NCBI GenBank assembly: GCA_910587755.1
Contig: CAJUNZ010000040.1
Coordinates: 1-24,563, forward strand
Length of the DNA: 24,563 nt
DNA from: an uncultured Acetatifactor sp.
Lineage (GTDB): Bacteria > Bacillota > Clostridia > Lachnospirales > Lachnospiraceae
Direction of reading: 5' to 3'
The notes below the pieces were generated by a model. The model was not told where the DNA came from, ran no database searches, and saw only the letters and a program-made list of their open reading frames with translations. Below are positions 21,585 through 24,563 of the stretch, piece by piece. A program made the translations under genes and the position numbers. The first letter of the stretch is position 1. The number at the start of each line of letters is the position of its first letter.

Positions 21585-22985
21585 ATGCAGGGAAAACTGA
21601 AAAAGAAATTTATCGGGGACAGAGCTTTTTACAAAATGGTTCTGACGGTGGCGGTCCCCATTATGGTTCAAAATGGGATCACCAATTTTGTGGGGCTTCT
21701 TGACAATATCATGGTGGGCCAGGTGGGCACGGAGCAGATGTCCGGAGTGGCCATTGTCAATCAGCTGCTGATGGTATACTATCTCTGCGTTTTCGGCGGG
21801 CTTGCCGGGGCGGGGATTTTTACGGCGCAGTATTATGGACAGAAGTCTGACGAGGGAATACGGCATACTTTTCGCTATAAGGTTTGGATGGCGCTGATTC
21901 TGACGGGGGCGGCGGTGGCCGTGCTGCTGTTTGCAGGGGAGGGCCTGATCCAGACTTATCTGAGCGGAAGCAGCGACGGGGGCGATCTGGAGGCGGCCCT
22001 GCGCCATGGAAAAGAGTACCTGCGGGTGATGCTTCTGGGCCTGCCTGCGTTTATGATGCTGCAGGTCTATGTGAGCACCCTGCGGGAGTGCGGGGAGACC
22101 ATTGTGCCCATGAAGGCGGGTATTGCCGCGGTGGCGGTGAACTTGTGTCTGAATTATGTGCTGATCTACGGAAAGCTGGGCCTGCCCGCCCTGGGGGTGG
22201 TGGGCGCCGCCGTGGCCACGGTGGTGTCAAGGTATGTGGAAGCCGCTGTTGTGATCTTCTGGACCCACAGGCACCGGGAGAAAAATCCTTATATAGAGGG
22301 GGTTTACCGCACCCTGAAGGTGCCCCTGCACCTGGCGGGGAAATATTTTGTGAAGGGCGCGCCCCTTCTCATTAATGAAACCATGTGGTCCGCAGGCATG
22401 GCGGTGCTGATCCAGTGCTATTCCATCCGGGGGCTCAATGTGGTGGCGGGCTTGAACATTGCCAACACCATCAACAATGTGTTCAACGTGGTGTTTGTGG
22501 CCATGGGGGATGCGGTGGCCATTATCATCGGGCAGCTTCTGGGGGCGGGAAAAATGGAGGAGGCCCGGGACACGGACAACAAGATTATCGCCTTCTCCGT
22601 GGCAAGCTGTCTGGGGGTGGCGGCGCTGATGGCTGTGATTGCGCCGCTGTTTCCCCGGATTTACAATACCAGCGACGGCGTCAAGGCTCTGGCGGTTCAG
22701 TTCATTCTGGCCCAGGCGGTCTTTATGCCCCAGGCGGCCTTTATGCATGCCACTTATTTTACCCTCCGATCCGGCGGAAGAACCATTGTCACTTTTCTGT
22801 TTGACAGCGTCTTTGTGTGGTGCGTCAGCATACCGGTGGCCTACATGGCGAGCCGCATGACCCAGATTCCCGTGGTGGCCGTCTTCGCCATGGTTCAGGC
22901 TGCTGATCTGGTGAAGTGCGCCATAGGCTTTGTGCTGGTGAAAAAGGGGGTCTGGCTGCAGAATATTGTGGTGAAGGAATCGTAA
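21585..22985 (+). CDS. MATE-family efflux transporter
   Basis: The 466-residue product is an integral membrane protein with about twelve hydrophobic helices in two related halves. It starts KKKFIGDRAFYKMVLTVAVPIMVQ and includes the MATE hallmark NFVGLLDNIMVGQVGTEQMSGVAIVNQ. The second half repeats this type of segment (NIANTINNVFNVVFVAMGDAVAIIIGQLLGAG). MATE proteins export drugs, dyes or metabolites in exchange for Na+ or H+. The substrate and ion cannot be inferred here. GGGAGGAGG (21572-21580) lies just before ATG 21585; the longer frame from 21474 starts too close to the expected transcript start. The gene stands alone with its own promoter. No clear terminator lies between it and the pheS promoter. 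Confidence 0.9.
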   Translation: MQGKLKKKFIGDRAFYKMVLTVAVPIMVQNGITNFVGLLDNIMVGQVGTEQMSGVAIVNQLLMVYYLCVFGGLAGAGIFTAQYYGQKSDEGIRHTFRYKVWMALILTGAAVAVLLFAGEGLIQTYLSGSSDGGDLEAALRHGKEYLRVMLLGLPAFMMLQVYVSTLRECGETIVPMKAGIAAVAVNLCLNYVLIYGKLGLPALGVVGAAVATVVSRYVEAAVVIFWTHRHREKNPYIEGVYRTLKVPLHLAGKYFVKGAPLLINETMWSAGMAVLIQCYSIRGLNVVAGLNIANTINNVFNVVFVAMGDAVAIIIGQLLGAGKMEEARDTDNKIIAFSVASCLGVAALMAVIAPLFPRIYNTSDGVKALAVQFILAQAVFMPQAAFMHATYFTLRSGGRTIVTFLFDSVFVWCVSIPVAYMASRMTQIPVVAVFAMVQAADLVKCAIGFVLVKKGVWLQNIVVKES

Positions 22986-23013
22986 AAATTGGGGCTTTTG
23001 AGTGATTTTCTTC

Positions 23014-23042
23014 TTGACATTGGGCACAAAAGAACGTATCAT
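23014..23042 (+). promoter_or_regulatory. Promoter of pheS
   Basis: TTGACA (23014-23019), 17-bp spacer, TATCAT (23037-23042). Transcription should start near 23049, giving a leader of about 408 nt that contains the T-box. Confidence 0.85.
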
Positions 23043-23048
23043 AAGAAG

Positions 23049-23421
23049 TCAGTAAGAGATAAGAGAAACACCTATAAAGGCAGAGATGGCGTACAGTAGC
23101 AGTCTGTTTTCTTACAGAGAGGGGGAGCCGCCGGCTGAAAGCTTCCTCAAGTTCAGACAGAGCTGCGAATTTCCCGCCGGAGCCGCCTGGTGGAGCACCT
23201 GGGGAGACGCGGGGATTTGATTTTTTACGGCATGGATGCCGTGGGAAGGAATTCTTAGATATGATCCGGACAGGAAGGTACACCGGGACGCGGGCGCGCG
23301 TTATGCGCAGAGGAGTGCCGGCTGCAGCCCTATGGGATTATGGCCGGAAGCAGGGTGGTACCGCGGAGAAGTTCCGCCCCTGCAGTTTTGGAGCACAAAA
23401 CTGCAGGGGCGTTTTGTGTTT
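23049..23421 (+). promoter_or_regulatory. T-box leader (Phe) controlling pheS
   Basis: The T-box riboswitch senses uncharged tRNA and allows read-through when phenylalanine is short. AGGGTGGTACCGCGG (23352-23366) is the conserved T-box sequence that pairs with the tRNA acceptor end. The terminator is CGCCCCTGCAGTTTTG (23375-23390) with CAAAACTGCAGGGGCG (23396-23411), a perfect 16-bp stem followed by TTTTGTGTTT. ACAGAGAGGGGG and CTGAAAG (about 23115-23140) fit Stem I. A likely specifier is TTC at 23171-23173 in GCGAATTTCCCGCCGGAG, a Phe codon; TTT at 23170 would also be Phe. The exact specifier is my inference from the GAA...GGAG context. Confidence 0.9.
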
Positions 23422-23456
23422 CAGGTATACTTTAGAACACACAGGGAGGTAGAACT

Positions 23457-24491
23457 ATGAAAGCCAGGCTGGAACAGATCAGGGAAAGGGCGCTCTCACA
23501 GATCAAGGGCTGTGAGACGGCTGAGAAATTAAATGAAATCCGGGTGGCGGTCCTGGGCAAGAAGGGGGAGCTGACAGATCTGCTGAAGTCCATGCGGGAT
23601 CTGGCCCCTGAGGAGAGGCCCAAAGTGGGCCAGATGGTCAATGACACCAGGGCCGAGATTGAGAAGGTATTGGAAGAGACGAAGGCAAAGATGGAAAAGG
23701 CCCTGCGGGAGGCCAGAATGAAAGCGGAAGTCATCGACGTGACCCTGCCCGGCAGCAGGAGCGAGCTTGGACACAGGCATCCTGACACCATTGTCCAGGA
23801 GGAGGTGGAGCGGATCTTCGTGGGCATGGGCTATGAGGTGGTGGAAGGGCCGGAGGTGGAGAAGGATTATTACAACTTTGAAGCTCTGAATATTCCAGCG
23901 GATCACCCTGCCAAGGATGAGCAGGACACCTTCTATGTGGCCTGTGCCCCTGGGGCGGGGGACCTTCTTCTGCGCACCCAGACTTCCGGTGTCCAGGTGC
24001 ACGAGATGGAGAAGGGCAGGCTTCCCAACCGGATGATCGCCCCCGGGCGGGTGTACCGCTCCGATGAGGTGGACGCCACCCATTCTCCCTGCTTCCACCA
24101 GATTGAGGGTCTGGTGATTGACAGGCATATCACCTTTGCCGACCTGAAGGGGACTCTGGCAGAGTTTGCCCGGGAACTCTTCGGGGAGAAGACAGGAGTG
24201 AAGTTCCGACCCCACCATTTCCCTTTCACGGAGCCCAGCGCGGAGATGGACGTGAGCTGTTTTAAATGCGGCGGAAGCGGCTGCCGTTTCTGCAAGGGAA
24301 GCGGATGGATTGAGATCCTGGGCTGCGGTATGGTGCACCCCCATGTGCTGGAGATGAGCGGCATAGATCCGGAGGAGTACACAGGTTTTGCCTTCGGCGT
24401 GGGACTGGAGCGCATTACGCTGCTGAAATATGAGATTGACGATATGCGCCTGCTGTATGAGAATGATATCAGGTTCCTGAAGCAGTTCTGA
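23457..24491 (+). CDS. pheS: Phenylalanyl-tRNA synthetase alpha subunit
   Basis: PheS is the catalytic subunit of the alpha2-beta2 enzyme that charges tRNA-Phe. The 344-residue product has the N-terminal coiled coil (about 1-85), the class II motif 2 region YRSDEVDATHSPCFHQIEG (200-218) and motif 3 GFAFGVGLERI (310-320). It also has a Cys4 cluster (Cys268, Cys271, Cys276, Cys279; CFKCGGSGCRFC), a feature of many bacterial PheS. GGGAGGT (23444-23450) fixes the start. It is controlled by the T-box upstream. pheT would be expected next, but the remaining 72 bases show no start with a ribosome site, so pheT begins beyond the window if it follows. Confidence 0.96.
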   Translation: MKARLEQIRERALSQIKGCETAEKLNEIRVAVLGKKGELTDLLKSMRDLAPEERPKVGQMVNDTRAEIEKVLEETKAKMEKALREARMKAEVIDVTLPGSRSELGHRHPDTIVQEEVERIFVGMGYEVVEGPEVEKDYYNFEALNIPADHPAKDEQDTFYVACAPGAGDLLLRTQTSGVQVHEMEKGRLPNRMIAPGRVYRSDEVDATHSPCFHQIEGLVIDRHITFADLKGTLAEFARELFGEKTGVKFRPHHFPFTEPSAEMDVSCFKCGGSGCRFCKGSGWIEILGCGMVHPHVLEMSGIDPEEYTGFAFGVGLERITLLKYEIDDMRLLYENDIRFLKQF

Positions 24492-24563
24492 CGGCGGGAA
24501 GTTTTGGACAAGTGCGACACGTTCGCATACAAACACTATTCCATAAAGAACAGAACTTTGTGG

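Noticed and set aside
23529..24536. 335-codon minus-strand frame
   Set aside because: Antisense to pheS, whose motifs 2 and 3 are clear.

Overview
The window looks like a chromosomal segment from a moderately GC-rich member of the Lachnospiraceae (Firmicutes, Clostridia). This rests on strong AGGAGG-type ribosome binding sites, sigma-A promoters with 16-17 bp spacing, a T-box leader ahead of pheS, a RelQ-type alarmone synthetase, and several small protein families that I associate with that family. I ran no searches, so family names rest on motifs read from the translations. The strain cannot be named from this sequence.

Layout. 1-3651: pyrE, a 50-residue membrane peptide, a three-helix membrane protein and a long M29-type aminopeptidase. 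3685-7559: a purine biosynthesis operon, purE-purM-purN-purD, in which the 3' end of purE has been tandemly duplicated twice into the purE-purM gap. 7613-9815: a YvyF-like zinc/HTH protein, then a signal peptide-SH3-SH3-membrane-anchor protein with a repetitive cytoplasmic QGQRP tail, closed by a terminator. 9855-14882: a GntR regulator with a consensus promoter, clpC, a small unknown protein, a strong terminator, and radA.

14897-17150 is an AT-richer accessory-like stretch. It holds a 127-nt multi-arm palindrome, an unknown minus-strand gene, a lone tRNA-Trp with its own promoter and terminator, a Uma2-family nuclease gene, and what may be the broken 5' end of a recombinase gene. 17156-18580: an unknown conserved-looking protein, a short candidate minus-strand RNA driven by a perfect consensus promoter, and relQ. 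18724-22985: a DnaQ-like exonuclease with a topoisomerase-type zinc finger (minus), an Mbeg1-like alpha/beta hydrolase (plus) whose 3' end overlaps a class I glutamine amidotransferase-like hydrolase (minus), and a MATE exporter with a palindrome inside its promoter. 23014-24491: promoter, T-box and pheS. The 72 bases after pheS hold no gene start I can support.

The themes are nucleotide synthesis (pyrE, pur genes), protein quality control and genome maintenance (clpC, radA, exonuclease), stringent response (relQ) and amino-acid-responsive control (T-box-pheS). The least explained items are the 127-nt palindrome, the minus-strand RNA candidate at 17612-17716, the purE tail duplication and the QGQRP protein. 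No CRISPR array, rRNA, intact insertion sequence or prophage was seen.
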